DNA of 18,049 bases, taken from NCBI GenBank assembly GCA_964517495.1, contig CAZFER010000097.1, forward strand, positions 1-18,049. Reading direction: 5' to 3'. Every line of letters begins with the position of its first letter. Position 1 is the first letter of the stretch. A program made the position numbers and the translations under genes. The notes below the pieces were generated by a model, which saw only the letters and a list, made by a program, of their open reading frames with translations, was not told the DNA's origin and ran no database searches. This DNA comes from CAZFER01 sp964517495. GTDB taxonomy: Bacteria; Hinthialibacterota; Hinthialibacteria; Hinthialibacterales; Hinthialibacteraceae. This document shows positions 7,006 to 15,414 of the stretch, in pieces.

Positions 7006-7165
7006 AACATATAGATTATATAAATAACAAATACTAAATAAATATATCATTTTTGGAGAATATATCACAATTTCTGCATATATGTAACAATAATCAAGTA
7101 TGCTTTTCAATTACGGCATAATAATCACAAATAGAGCGTAAATTTTACAATTAATGCAATGCTGT
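7006..7165. repeat. Eight degenerate 20-bp tandem units (iteron-like array)
   Basis: Cut into 20-base units starting at 7006, 7026, 7046, 7066, 7086, 7106, 7126 and 7146, all eight have CA at unit positions 3-4 and T at position 20. Seven have T at position 7, seven have A at position 15, and four of the last five have GC at 11-12. A well-preserved unit is 7066-7085: CACAATTTCTGCATATATGT. The phasing breaks on both sides. C is rare here, so its exact 20-base recurrence is unlikely to be composition alone. The array lies beyond the 3' end of the winged-helix ORFs. It could be phased protein-binding sites such as replication iterons, a partition centromere or operators. Confidence 0.5.
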
Positions 7166-7251
7166 TTTAGAGGAAGTTACAACGTTATATGTGTGTTTTG
7201 CAGAAAAAGAGGGAAATATGGGTATAGAGGTTATATCTCACATTGGTATTT

Positions 7252-7530
7252 TTATGCAGGGAGAGAGAAGACTGTGATGGTTCGAACGGTGCCTCGGGTG
7301 ATGATTCGCTTTTCGACATAGCCTTTCCTGACCAGGTAATCCAGATGCTTGTTCACTGTGTGCCAGGAGACATTGCGTCCAAGGATGTTATAGAGTTCAC
7401 GTCGAACCGCTTCCTGGGTTCCCATGCGGATGTTCTTGAGAGCGGTGGGGATCAACTTTCTCACCTCCATGTCGATCGGCCTACCCGGCGACAGGCTGAT
7501 TTGCATTTCAAGATCGGATATACGAATCAC
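7252..7530 (-). CDS. Small winged-helix DNA-binding protein
   Basis: 92 residues from a GTG at 7530, or 84 from the ATG at 7506; neither has a clear ribosome-binding site. The centre shows a winged-helix pattern: TQEAVRRELYNILGRNVSWH then TVNKHLDYLVRKGYVEKRI, followed by a short beta-hairpin-like tail (TRGTVRTITVFSL). There is no ligand domain. It overlaps the preceding ORF by 23 bases and ends 87 bases from the 20-bp array, so that array is one possible target. The family is uncertain; MarR/Lrp-type or plasmid-replication winged helices all fit. Confidence 0.5.
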   Translation of the reverse strand: MIRISDLEMQISLSPGRPIDMEVRKLIPTALKNIRMGTQEAVRRELYNILGRNVSWHTVNKHLDYLVRKGYVEKRIITRGTVRTITVFSLPA

Positions 7531-7717
7531 CCACCATTTTGCTGTAACACAAGTTGAGCAGCTTTGAGATGTTGCTCTTCTCGATATCCCGTTTGGGATA
7601 AACGCTCATCGGTTTCCCCTTCACTTTTTCCAGCAAATTCAACTTCTCGAGATACACCACCCTCCGCCAAAGTGTCATCTTTTTCCGTTTATCGTAAGGT
7701 TTGATGACCGCTCGCAA
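7508..7717 (-). CDS. Second small winged-helix-like ORF, probably 5'-truncated
   Basis: 69 residues from a TTG at 7717. The same frame is open back to 7804 without an ATG or GTG, and the extra part also reads as protein (SLKILEKLYISPGQPYILDE), so the true N-terminus may have been lost or shifted. The sequence MTLWRRVVYLEKLNLLEKVK followed by SVYPKR looks like a recognition helix and wing. It overlaps the next ORF by 23 bases. It may be a decayed regulator or the first half of a two-protein pair. Confidence 0.4.
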   Translation of the reverse strand: MRAVIKPYDKRKKMTLWRRVVYLEKLNLLEKVKGKPMSVYPKRDIEKSNISKLLNLCYSKMVGDSYIRS

Positions 7718-7804
7718 GAGTTCATCCAGGATGTATGGTTGCCCGGGGCTGATGTAGAGTTTTTCGAGGATTTTCAGGGAGATGAGATCATTCCGCAGGG
7801 CAAG

Positions 7805-8076
7805 TTAAATGGCAATATCCGCCCACTTTATGGACGGCGAATTCTCTGTCTCAGGAATTGGATGCCGGACTTCTTTGGATTCTGGATGCCATATGTGATC
7901 AGACACAGATATATTACGTTCTTGTGCACTATTTATAGTTATCGGCTACAAAAGGTGATGCGAAAATCATCTTGTGTCCTTAATAACTGTGTTATAAAAC
8001 CATACTGCGGATTAATATCCTGTTTCCGGGATACCTAATGCGAAGTTATATTTATCCATGAGAACCAAGAATATTC
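7805..8076. other. Intergenic stretch before the restriction-modification genes
   Basis: No coding frame is convincing. A loose promoter candidate, TTGTGT (about 7972) and TATAAA (about 7993), precedes the endonuclease gene, with spacing shorter than ideal. Confidence 0.3.
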
Positions 8077-8940
8077 ATGGAGACTAATTTGCTGCATGCG
8101 TTGCTCAACATCAAGGAACAAACGCTTTCCGACTTGAGCAAAGTGGGGACTATCCCCAAAGCCAATCTTTCAGCGGTGATAAGGGCCAATAATGCAGGCG
8201 ATGCGCTCGACTTTTATGTGAAGGATGCCTTTTGCAGGACCTTTAACGAGACTGATCCGTCAAAGAAAATCAAAGCCTATGCGAAAGCCTTTTCATACCT
8301 GGGGAACCAGAATAACCCGCCAGACATAATGCTAAAGGGATCAGACGCCATCGAGGTCAAGAAAACCGGTGTGAATTCATCCATCATCGCGCTCAATAGT
8401 TCCTACCCCAAATCAAAGTTATATTCTGACAATCCCATGATCACCAAAACCTGCCGAAACTGCGAAAACTGGACTGTCAAGGACATGATCTATGCGGTGG
8501 GGAATGTCTCTCCTGGGATGAAACTCAACACGCTTTCGTTTGTTTACGGTGATTGTTATGCCGCGTCCAGGGAGTTGTACGAACGGGTTTGGAATGCGGT
8601 AGTAAAAGGCATTGCCAAAATGGACATGGAATTCTCCAAGACCAAGGAACTGGGGAGGGTGAACAGGGTTGATCCCCTCGGCATCACCGACTTGAGGTAA
8701 AGAGGCATGTGGCAAATCAAGCAGCCTGCAAGGGTGTTCAGCCATCTGTTTAAGACAGAACATACATACAAGACAAGCGTATTTGCCTTGATGCGGCAAA
8801 GCAAGTGGAACTCATTTACTTTAACTGACAGAAGGAGTATAGAATCAACCAAGCCCATAAAAACAAGCGATGTCCAGATCAGAGATCCTGACAATCCTGC
8901 GAATATGCTTAAGGCTAAGTTGATTTCATTCGGGTGGTAA
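8077..8940 (+). pseudogene. NgoPII-type restriction endonuclease with in-frame stop
   Basis: A TAA at 8698-8700 splits one continuous frame of 287 sense codons into 207 and 79. The first part carries the PD-(D/E)xK nuclease site: PD at residues 82-83 and EVK at 93-95. The region that follows (SSIIALNSSYPKSKLYSDNP) resembles the NgoPII endonuclease family, which cuts GGCC. After the stop the frame continues as RGMWQIKQPARVFSHLF, still family-like, and the combined length matches the family. The TAA could derive from a tyrosine codon by one base. The internal ATG at 8707 has no usable ribosome-binding site. Loss of the C-terminus probably inactivates the enzyme; sequencing error is possible. 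Confidence 0.75.
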
Positions 8941-9911
8941 GCATCAAGATAGTTTCACTCTTCTCAGGTTGCGGCGGTTTGGATTTGGGTTTCACCAATG
9001 CAGGTTTTAAACTCACCTTTGCCAATGATAATGATAGGGATACATGGAAAACCTTCGAAGAAAATCACAACATCCCGATTGACAAACGCTCCATCATCAA
9101 AATTGAACCTGATGAAATCCCGGATGCGGACGGAATAATCGGTGGTCCTCCCTGCCAGAGTTGGAGCCTGGCAGGTGTCATGCGAGGGATCATGGATGAA
9201 CGGGGAAAACTCTTCTATGAGTATATCCGTACTTTGAAAGAGAAAAGCCCGAGGTTTTTCCTGGCGGAGAATGTCCCAGGCATGATCTCCAGCACGCACA
9301 AACCCGAATTCAAGAAACTGCTCGCGAAGATTTCAGCGCTTGGTTATAAAGTCAAATATGGTTTGGTAAATGCCAACGATTACGGCGTCCCCCAGGAAAG
9401 AAGACGAGTGATTATTGTGGGGTATGACGACTCTGTCGGCGATCAATTTGAGTTCCCGAAACCGCAGGAACCAGAACCAACCCTACAAGATGCCATAAAA
9501 GAGCTCCCGGAATCGGTACCGGCAAAAGACAAAAACAAGCCGAATAAAAACTTGTGTATCCCCAACCATGAGCATATGAACGGGGGCTTCTCAACCCTCT
9601 ACATGTCCAGGAACCGAAAAAGAAATTGGAATGAGCCTTCATTCACCATCCAGGCTGGAGGAAGACATGCCCCGCTACACCCCAATTCAGCCAGCATGAA
9701 AAAGTTGGCAGGAGACCGGTGGGAATTTGTAGGAAAATCCCCCGTATTCAGAAGACACTCCGTGCGAGAATGCGCAAGAATCCAGACATTCCCGGATGAT
9801 TTCGTCTTCCACTATGATAACGTTGCAAAAGGCTACAAACTCATCGGTAATGCCGTCCCCGTGAAACTGGCTGAAGCCATGGCAACCCAAATAAAAAGCG
9901 ATTTGAAATGA
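8934..9911 (+). CDS. DNA (cytosine-5) methyltransferase, NgoPII/HaeIII-like (GGCC)
   Basis: 325 residues with all core C5-methyltransferase motifs in order: I (LFSGCGGLDLGF), IV with the catalytic Cys (GGPPCQSWS), VI (AENV), VIII (QERRRV), IX (RECARIQTFPDDF) and X (GNAVPVKLAEA). The target-recognition region, with SRNRKRNWNEPSFTIQAGGR and a following HAPLHP, resembles the M.NgoPII/M.HaeIII group, so GGCC is the likely target. The GTG start at 8934 overlaps the endonuclease frame end by 7 bases, indicating translational coupling. It appears intact. With its nuclease broken, it would now act as an orphan methylase, protecting DNA or marking it. Confidence 0.9.
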   Translation: MVSIKIVSLFSGCGGLDLGFTNAGFKLTFANDNDRDTWKTFEENHNIPIDKRSIIKIEPDEIPDADGIIGGPPCQSWSLAGVMRGIMDERGKLFYEYIRTLKEKSPRFFLAENVPGMISSTHKPEFKKLLAKISALGYKVKYGLVNANDYGVPQERRRVIIVGYDDSVGDQFEFPKPQEPEPTLQDAIKELPESVPAKDKNKPNKNLCIPNHEHMNGGFSTLYMSRNRKRNWNEPSFTIQAGGRHAPLHPNSASMKKLAGDRWEFVGKSPVFRRHSVRECARIQTFPDDFVFHYDNVAKGYKLIGNAVPVKLAEAMATQIKSDLK

Positions 9912-9996
9912 ATAGATTATATAACAGCGACTCCACGAGGAATTACCGCACGGAAGTTCCATAAAGCGGAACCTCTGCGAAAAAGTAATTCACAAA
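9912..9996. other. Convergent intergenic gap with a weak hairpin
   Basis: GTTCC (9956-9960) and GGAAC (9968-9972), with an outer CGCA/TGCG pair, form an imperfect stem between the methyltransferase and heparinase-family genes. No T-run follows, so a terminator is uncertain. Confidence 0.3.
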
Positions 9997-12096
9997 TTAA
10001 TCAGGGATTAAACATTCCCATTCCCTGGTATGTGTTTTGAGAATGACTTTGCCTTCGCCTGCTTTTAAGTCCGAAATGGATGGTCCAAAAGCGGAGACAA
10101 AGAGTAATTCTTTACCAGTTGAATCCCCTATCAGTGATAAAGAAGGTTCCTTGGAATTATAATAAGGAGCGCGCCACCCATAGGGGCTTTTATCATCCGC
10201 CCTTAGAATGAAAACCGTGGAAGAACCGCTGAGTGTATTGATAACGATTGAATAGATACCCATCGAGGTTTCCATATCCAATCGGCCATTTTCCTCATCC
10301 AACCGGTGTGGTTGATCACATATAAGCCAGTGTAAACGGGCTTTGAACTCACTGGCGCTGGAAAGCCGATCACATACAAGCCAATGTTCTTCACCTAGCA
10401 TTATTACATGACGGCGATGGAAAACTGGCGGTTGTAATCGATGGTACCCATCGTGTTCCCCACTCCAAAGAATCTGAGATCCATTGTTTTCCTCGTTTAT
10501 TGTAATAACTTTATCATTGATCCAGGGTAGCCATAAGAATTTAGAAATTCGCTCCATCTGATCTCTCTGATTAACGGTAACTGTATTATGGTAAAAGGCT
10601 TGGCTCAATGGATTATCCCAGGGAGGCGGAGCATTATAACTAAAGGTACCACTATCTTGTGCTATATTAATCCCCTGCCACCATATGTCGACATGGAGGA
10701 GATCAGCATGACCGGGGCGATGGCGAAATGTGGCACAGCGAATGAACGTGAAACCGTTACTGTTACGGATTGTGTAACATCCACCTTGCTGGGCAGATAA
10801 ATTTGACTGCTTCGTTGTAATTACATCGTTATTATATATAGTGCGGTTAAATAACCAAAATAGGTCTTCATCCCACGGTCCTCTCTCGAAACAACAAGTG
10901 CTGTAAAAATAGTAGTTCAGAGTCTGGATCACAGGACGAAAATCCTGATAATCGCAATTGTTTAAGGCTAATATTAATGAACCATCATTTTGTCCATAAC
11001 ATGGAATCTTGCCAGATAGCTTATCTTGAATTTGGTATAAAAATTCAAAGGCCTTCTTAATCCGTTCTTTGGTTTTCTCGTTAAGTTGACATTGATTGAG
11101 ATCACCAAGACGTAACGCCCAGATATAATCATGCAGCATCAAGCGATGGTAATTGGCAGAGTGTTGGGAGAATGCCCCATCTTTATAAATCAAACGCTGG
11201 GCAAGAAGTTCAAGCCAATATTTGCCGTGGCTTTTCCACTTTTGGGATGCTTTAAATTCAGGGAATAATACACCGATGGTAAATAAACCCATGGCTTCAC
11301 TCATTCCATGATTGTTTTTTTGGCTTATAGCATAATGGATGTTCTTTTCAATGCGCTCGCCTGAAAAAGCAATCAGTTGGACAATCTTCTTTACACGTGC
11401 AGGTGTGGTATAGGGTGAATCATAAAATCCATACAGACCAAAGCAGAGTGCCATTACACGTATGGCTACTTCCTGACCGCATTTCCAGTTGGCACCTTGG
11501 TTCGGTGGATTATTGTCCATCCAATCTTCCACCAATGTCCAAAAACATTCCGCATAGGTTTCGTTTCGCTCCCTCCAGTAGGCACGAACGAGCGGATAAA
11601 CAAATCCAAAGCGGCTTGGTTCCCAAATGATTTTTATATCTCCATATCCAAAATCATCAATACGGCTCCAGTGGCGTTTGCTGGGAATTTGTTGTTGATT
11701 GAATGGATTGCTATGCCAATTGGGAGGAAAGCCGATATTCATTTTTTGATGTGAAAAATAAGTAAAAATCCCTCTGGAAACTTCTTCTGCGACAGATTGA
11801 GGATTGGTAGAAGTAGCATCAAAGGATTTTAGAATTTCATTAGCAGTTTCCTTCTCGTTGGATTCAAAAAAGAATCGAACATCAAGGTTTCGCCTATATT
11901 CTTTGTAATTGCAATTCAGTACAAGGTTTGGATCAGATAGAAATCTTTTCAAAGGATAACGATCCCATGTTCCGGCAGGTAGAATCCATTCATAGTATCG
12001 TATTAAAAACTTTAACTTATAAAAAACACGGAAAGCTATCCACCCTACTCCTAAATGCCGTATAATTTGAAACAGGATTTTAAGTTTAGTCATCAT
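9997..12096 (-). CDS. Heparinase II/III family polysaccharide lyase-like protein
   Basis: 699 residues. The N-terminal half (about 60-400) is an all-helical toroid with typical motifs: ANWKCGQEVAIRVMALCFGL (203-222), NNHGMSEAMGL (261-271) and GAFSQHSANYHRLMLHDYIW (307-326). The C-terminal half has the heparinase II/III beta-sandwich, starting near RHRPGHADLLHVDIWWQG (458-475). N262, H263, Y316 and H464 are candidate catalytic residues by analogy with family members. There is no clear signal peptide, only a hydrophobic patch near 8-37, so a cytoplasmic-face or membrane-associated role is possible. Such proteins are common in exopolysaccharide clusters, cleaving or trimming uronate polymers. 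The gene follows the epimerase with a single base between stop and start. Confidence 0.8.
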   Translation of the reverse strand: MMTKLKILFQIIRHLGVGWIAFRVFYKLKFLIRYYEWILPAGTWDRYPLKRFLSDPNLVLNCNYKEYRRNLDVRFFFESNEKETANEILKSFDATSTNPQSVAEEVSRGIFTYFSHQKMNIGFPPNWHSNPFNQQQIPSKRHWSRIDDFGYGDIKIIWEPSRFGFVYPLVRAYWRERNETYAECFWTLVEDWMDNNPPNQGANWKCGQEVAIRVMALCFGLYGFYDSPYTTPARVKKIVQLIAFSGERIEKNIHYAISQKNNHGMSEAMGLFTIGVLFPEFKASQKWKSHGKYWLELLAQRLIYKDGAFSQHSANYHRLMLHDYIWALRLGDLNQCQLNEKTKERIKKAFEFLYQIQDKLSGKIPCYGQNDGSLILALNNCDYQDFRPVIQTLNYYFYSTCCFERGPWDEDLFWLFNRTIYNNDVITTKQSNLSAQQGGCYTIRNSNGFTFIRCATFRHRPGHADLLHVDIWWQGINIAQDSGTFSYNAPPPWDNPLSQAFYHNTVTVNQRDQMERISKFLWLPWINDKVITINEENNGSQILWSGEHDGYHRLQPPVFHRRHVIMLGEEHWLVCDRLSSASEFKARLHWLICDQPHRLDEENGRLDMETSMGIYSIVINTLSGSSTVFILRADDKSPYGWRAPYYNSKEPSLSLIGDSTGKELLFVSAFGPSISDLKAGEGKVILKTHTREWECLIPD

Positions 12097-12097
12097 T

Positions 12098-13186
12098 TCA
12101 ATAAGAAAACGTCTTCATGATCTCGGCGATTCGTTTTCCGCTTTTACCATCCCACAATGGAGGGATTTGTCCTTTCTTTCTGTCGCCATTTAATATTTTT
12201 TCAACCTCTGAACGTAAACGATTCATATCCTGTCCCACTAACTGATTGGTTCCCAACGAAACGGTAACAGGCCGTTCTGTGTTCTCTCTGACGGTTAAAC
12301 ATGGAACATTAAGATAAGTTGTTTCTTCCTGAATGCCACCAGAATCCGTTATAACAAGCGCTGCATGACGTTGCAATGTAAGAAAAGACAGATAACCCAC
12401 TGGATCCAGTAGTTTAAATCTTGACTCATCCATTGTCATGTTCAACGAAGCAACCCGTTGGCGGGTTCGTGGATGGATGGGGAATACAATCGGGATATCC
12501 TTCCTGATTATGTTCAATGTGGAAAAAATGGATTTAAGCATCTCTTCATTATCAACATTTGATGGCCGATGCAGGGTAACTAAACAATAGGCATTTTTCG
12601 GAACACCTTCAAATAAAGAAGAGCGTTCCTGTTGTTCCGCTTTCGGCAAAAGACGCACCAGCGTATCGATCATCACATTTCCGACCAAATGAATTTTGTC
12701 TTGGGAAATACCTTCTTTCTCCAAATTAACATTTCCATCTTTGGACGGTGTAAAATGGAGATCGGATAATTGATCGGTCACCAAACGGTTCAGCTCTTCT
12801 GGCATGGTGCGGTCAAACGATCGTAAACCGGATTCCACATGCGCCACCTTTACACCAAGTTTGGTTGAAACCAAGGTTGCCGCCATGGTTGAGTTTACGT
12901 CACCATAAACCAAAACCCAATCCGGCTTTTCATTCAAAACCACTTCTTCGAAACGCATCATGATCTGGGCGGTTTGAGCGGCATGTGATCCACCCCCCAC
13001 TTCGAGATTAATATCCGGTTCTGGTATTTCCAGTTGGTGAAAGAATATCTCAGACATGTTTTTGTCATAATGTTGGCCAGTATGAACCAACTTTTGCTTA
13101 AAGCCGTCATGTTCATTCATGGCTGAAATAACCGGCGCCACTTTCATAAAATTGGGACGTGCCCCAACGACATGTATAATCTTCAT
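12098..13186 (-). CDS. wecB: UDP-N-acetylglucosamine 2-epimerase (non-hydrolysing)
   Basis: 362 residues from the ATG at 13186, preferred over upstream codons because GAAGG lies about 9 bases before it and MKIIHVVGARPNFMKVAPV is the standard family start. Other signature motifs are HTGQHYDKNMS, VYGDVNSTMAA, HVESGLRSFDRTMPEELNR, and TDSGGIQEE followed by RENTERPVTVSLGTNQLVG. It interconverts UDP-GlcNAc and UDP-ManNAc in the cytoplasm, supplying ManNAc or its uronate for surface polysaccharides. It is co-transcribed with the heparinase-family gene, which would handle the polymer. No dehydrogenase or glycosyltransferase lies in this window, so the rest of the pathway must be elsewhere. Confidence 0.92.
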   Translation of the reverse strand: MKIIHVVGARPNFMKVAPVISAMNEHDGFKQKLVHTGQHYDKNMSEIFFHQLEIPEPDINLEVGGGSHAAQTAQIMMRFEEVVLNEKPDWVLVYGDVNSTMAATLVSTKLGVKVAHVESGLRSFDRTMPEELNRLVTDQLSDLHFTPSKDGNVNLEKEGISQDKIHLVGNVMIDTLVRLLPKAEQQERSSLFEGVPKNAYCLVTLHRPSNVDNEEMLKSIFSTLNIIRKDIPIVFPIHPRTRQRVASLNMTMDESRFKLLDPVGYLSFLTLQRHAALVITDSGGIQEETTYLNVPCLTVRENTERPVTVSLGTNQLVGQDMNRLRSEVEKILNGDRKKGQIPPLWDGKSGKRIAEIMKTFSY

Positions 13187-13287
13187 TTTTTGTAACCTTC
13201 TTTGTTCTCCAGTGGTGTAAAATGGAACTATAGCAATCCTTTCCCTTTTTTCTAATATCCATAGCATAACGATCGGATTGATTGAAA

Positions 13288-13404
13288 TTAATGTGTATCT
13301 TTTAGCCGTATTCCCAATTCCTTCACGATTGCCCAGGCGTCATTTCTGAAAGGATTATTAATTGAAGGGAGGTATTTATCGACAATGAAAAGGTAAGTCT
13401 TGCA
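13288..13404 (-). other. Open 38-codon extension after the Lon-like gene
   Basis: Immediately after the TGA that ends the Lon-like gene, the same frame stays open for 38 codons to a TAA at 13288-13290. It reads like protein: YLFIVDKYLPSINNPFRNDA, then WAIVKELGIRLKDTH. There is no start codon or ribosome-binding site. It may be a remnant of another gene's 3' end or chance. Confidence 0.3.
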
Positions 13405-15414
13405 TCAATCAAACAACCGCCTCTTGGTCTCAGCCACAATTTTCTTATAAAATATCATCACTTCACCCGCCACCATAATAAAGAGCAGATCTCTCGATAT
13501 TCCCATGGTGGAGATATACACGGAATGTTCAAATTCTTCCCGAAACGAGAGGTAATACTCGACCTCCAAATAGAGCAGAAAAATGGCCACGATTGCCATC
13601 GCCAACAGTCCCCATGCCGTGGGAAAGGGAAAGCAGACAATGGGCATATTGCCTTCCAGAGCGGAATCCCAGCGCAGGCATTGCCGGAGGGTTTTAAATT
13701 GACGCTTGGCAAGCAGGGATTGATACGCCACATGAACATTGAAGACATTGGTCCCAAACACCCATACAAAAATCCAAAAGATAAAATAATCCTTGCACAA
13801 GGCAAATATGGGCGGCCAATCATAGCCCTCGCTGATATCGGTAATTTTCCAGGGCACATCCGGTATGACCAATAAAATGCAGAGTGTTACAGCGATGAGG
13901 GTTAAATAAATGCTCGCATACCAGCTATCGGTCCGTTTTCTTCGAATGAGTTGATAGGGCAGCGCATACGAAAGAAGAAGCGATGCCACAATAAGCAACC
14001 ACCCCAGCGTAATACGTAAAAAACTGATCGGTGTAAAGGAAGCGGTCAACATAAACCAGTCCATCACAAAAAGCGAACTCATCATCAGGGTGGACAACCA
14101 GATATGCACGCGATGAGAGGGAGCCACTTCACGGGGATGGGTTTCCTCGGTTTTCCGTGGATAGATGAATTCCTTCAACGTCCCCGCCATGTCTTTCAGA
14201 AAGGGAGCAATACCAGGGGGAACACTCTTCACGAACAATTCGTTGAACACATCCTGGATGTTACGAACGTATTTCAACTCATAGTGCTTTTCCTCGGCAA
14301 TTTTCAAGGTTGCCACATCCAGTTGTTGTTTGTTGGCTTCGGGAAGATAGATAACCCGCATCCCTGCTTTGATGGCATCCTTGATTTTGATTGGAATAAA
14401 ATTGACCGGCGAAATTCGTCCGTCGTCAATTGAATCGATGTGAAATGCCCCGGTGAAGGTGATATCCGATGGAATGATCTGTTTAAGGTATTCAGATACA
14501 ATGGCGGTACACAGCGCCAGGCCGAGAGAATCCCCTTCATAGTCTTTGGTGTCTTGAGGGGGCAAATCATGCGCCGTTAAAATTTGCCAGACGATCCTTT
14601 TCCCATCCAACCCATCGGGATAATCATTCGTTTTCAAGTAATGATTGGCAGCCTTCATGGCCAAAGGCTGAGCGGATTTCGGTTGTTCCGCCAGTTTCTC
14701 ATTACTGGCAGGCAGATAACGAATTTGTGGATGCTGTTCTTCCGATTCCTCAATCCCCACAAACAAGAGTCTGATGACGGCTTTTTTGTGGTTCATGTCA
14801 ACCAGGATAATTCGCACCACCCCTGAGCGCGTTTCCTCCCGGGTGACGCAGGATACAATGTCTTTCAGCTCACTATAAAGCGCCAGAATATCCTCCCGCG
14901 CTTTGGGATCGATTTTTTCTTTTTGAGAGGCTATCCAAAGGTTTTCCATCAAATATTCAATTAAGAGTGATTGGGGAAGGTTTGAACCCCCGTTTTCCAT
15001 GATCTGGGACGGATCATCAGCATTGACCGCCTGCGTGAGTTGAACCTTGGCCTGTTCCCAATTGGCATGGTTGGCGTAATAGTAGGCCTGAATACAATGA
15101 ATGCGAAAAACGTAATGGGAGCACTTGGCAGGATCGAATTTCAACTCCCGGGCATGCTCCACCAAATCCAGGATCAGCGAGAGGATATTGGGATTGGTTT
15201 GCAGCCAGGTGATGTGGTGATTCAAAAGATCATTGATTATATTGGAAAAAAATAGACTAAGAGCTTCTTCCTCATCGGCATCGTAATCATTAATCGATTT
15301 CCCCCCCAGGGCACCACAGATCAGAATAGTGGCTTCGGTTGTCTGCCGGTTTGATAGACAGGTGCGGATTTGATCCAGAAGTTTGGGTTGGGAGGCGTCA
15401 GACGAATTAGCCAT
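13405..15414 (-). CDS. Membrane protein with Lon-type (S16) protease domain
   Basis: 669 residues from the ATG at 15414, within ATGGCTAA that overlaps the upstream gene's stop; a TTG six bases earlier is possible. Residues 1-190 are helical and TPR-like (YYYANHANWEQAKVQLTQAV). Residues 270-395 form a Lon proteolytic domain: YEGDSLGLALCTAIVSE carries the nucleophile Ser296 in place of the GPSAG motif, TFTGAFHID follows, and PIKIKDAIKAGMRVIYLPEA carries Lys343 at the position shared by LonA and LonB. The 47-residue Ser-Lys spacing is near E. coli Lon's 43. No Walker ATPase motifs are seen. About six membrane helices follow (near 437-460, 463-490, 499-519, 543-564, 600-622 and 639-657). It is third in the sigma-factor operon; I infer a membrane-anchored, ATP-independent regulatory protease. 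Confidence 0.7.
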   Translation of the reverse strand: MANSSDASQPKLLDQIRTCLSNRQTTEATILICGALGGKSINDYDADEEEALSLFFSNIINDLLNHHITWLQTNPNILSLILDLVEHARELKFDPAKCSHYVFRIHCIQAYYYANHANWEQAKVQLTQAVNADDPSQIMENGGSNLPQSLLIEYLMENLWIASQKEKIDPKAREDILALYSELKDIVSCVTREETRSGVVRIILVDMNHKKAVIRLLFVGIEESEEQHPQIRYLPASNEKLAEQPKSAQPLAMKAANHYLKTNDYPDGLDGKRIVWQILTAHDLPPQDTKDYEGDSLGLALCTAIVSEYLKQIIPSDITFTGAFHIDSIDDGRISPVNFIPIKIKDAIKAGMRVIYLPEANKQQLDVATLKIAEEKHYELKYVRNIQDVFNELFVKSVPPGIAPFLKDMAGTLKEFIYPRKTEETHPREVAPSHRVHIWLSTLMMSSLFVMDWFMLTASFTPISFLRITLGWLLIVASLLLSYALPYQLIRRKRTDSWYASIYLTLIAVTLCILLVIPDVPWKITDISEGYDWPPIFALCKDYFIFWIFVWVFGTNVFNVHVAYQSLLAKRQFKTLRQCLRWDSALEGNMPIVCFPFPTAWGLLAMAIVAIFLLYLEVEYYLSFREEFEHSVYISTMGISRDLLFIMVAGEVMIFYKKIVAETKRRLFD

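Noticed and set aside
7006..7165. CRISPR array
   Set aside because: The units are contiguous and degenerate, without conserved repeats separated by unique spacers, and no cas gene is near.
8707..8940. Separate 77-residue gene after the endonuclease stop
   Set aside because: It is in the same frame as the endonuclease, lacks its own ribosome-binding site and completes the expected family length.
13525..14433. Plus-strand frames within the Lon-like gene
   Set aside because: They are shadows of a long, motif-supported minus-strand gene.
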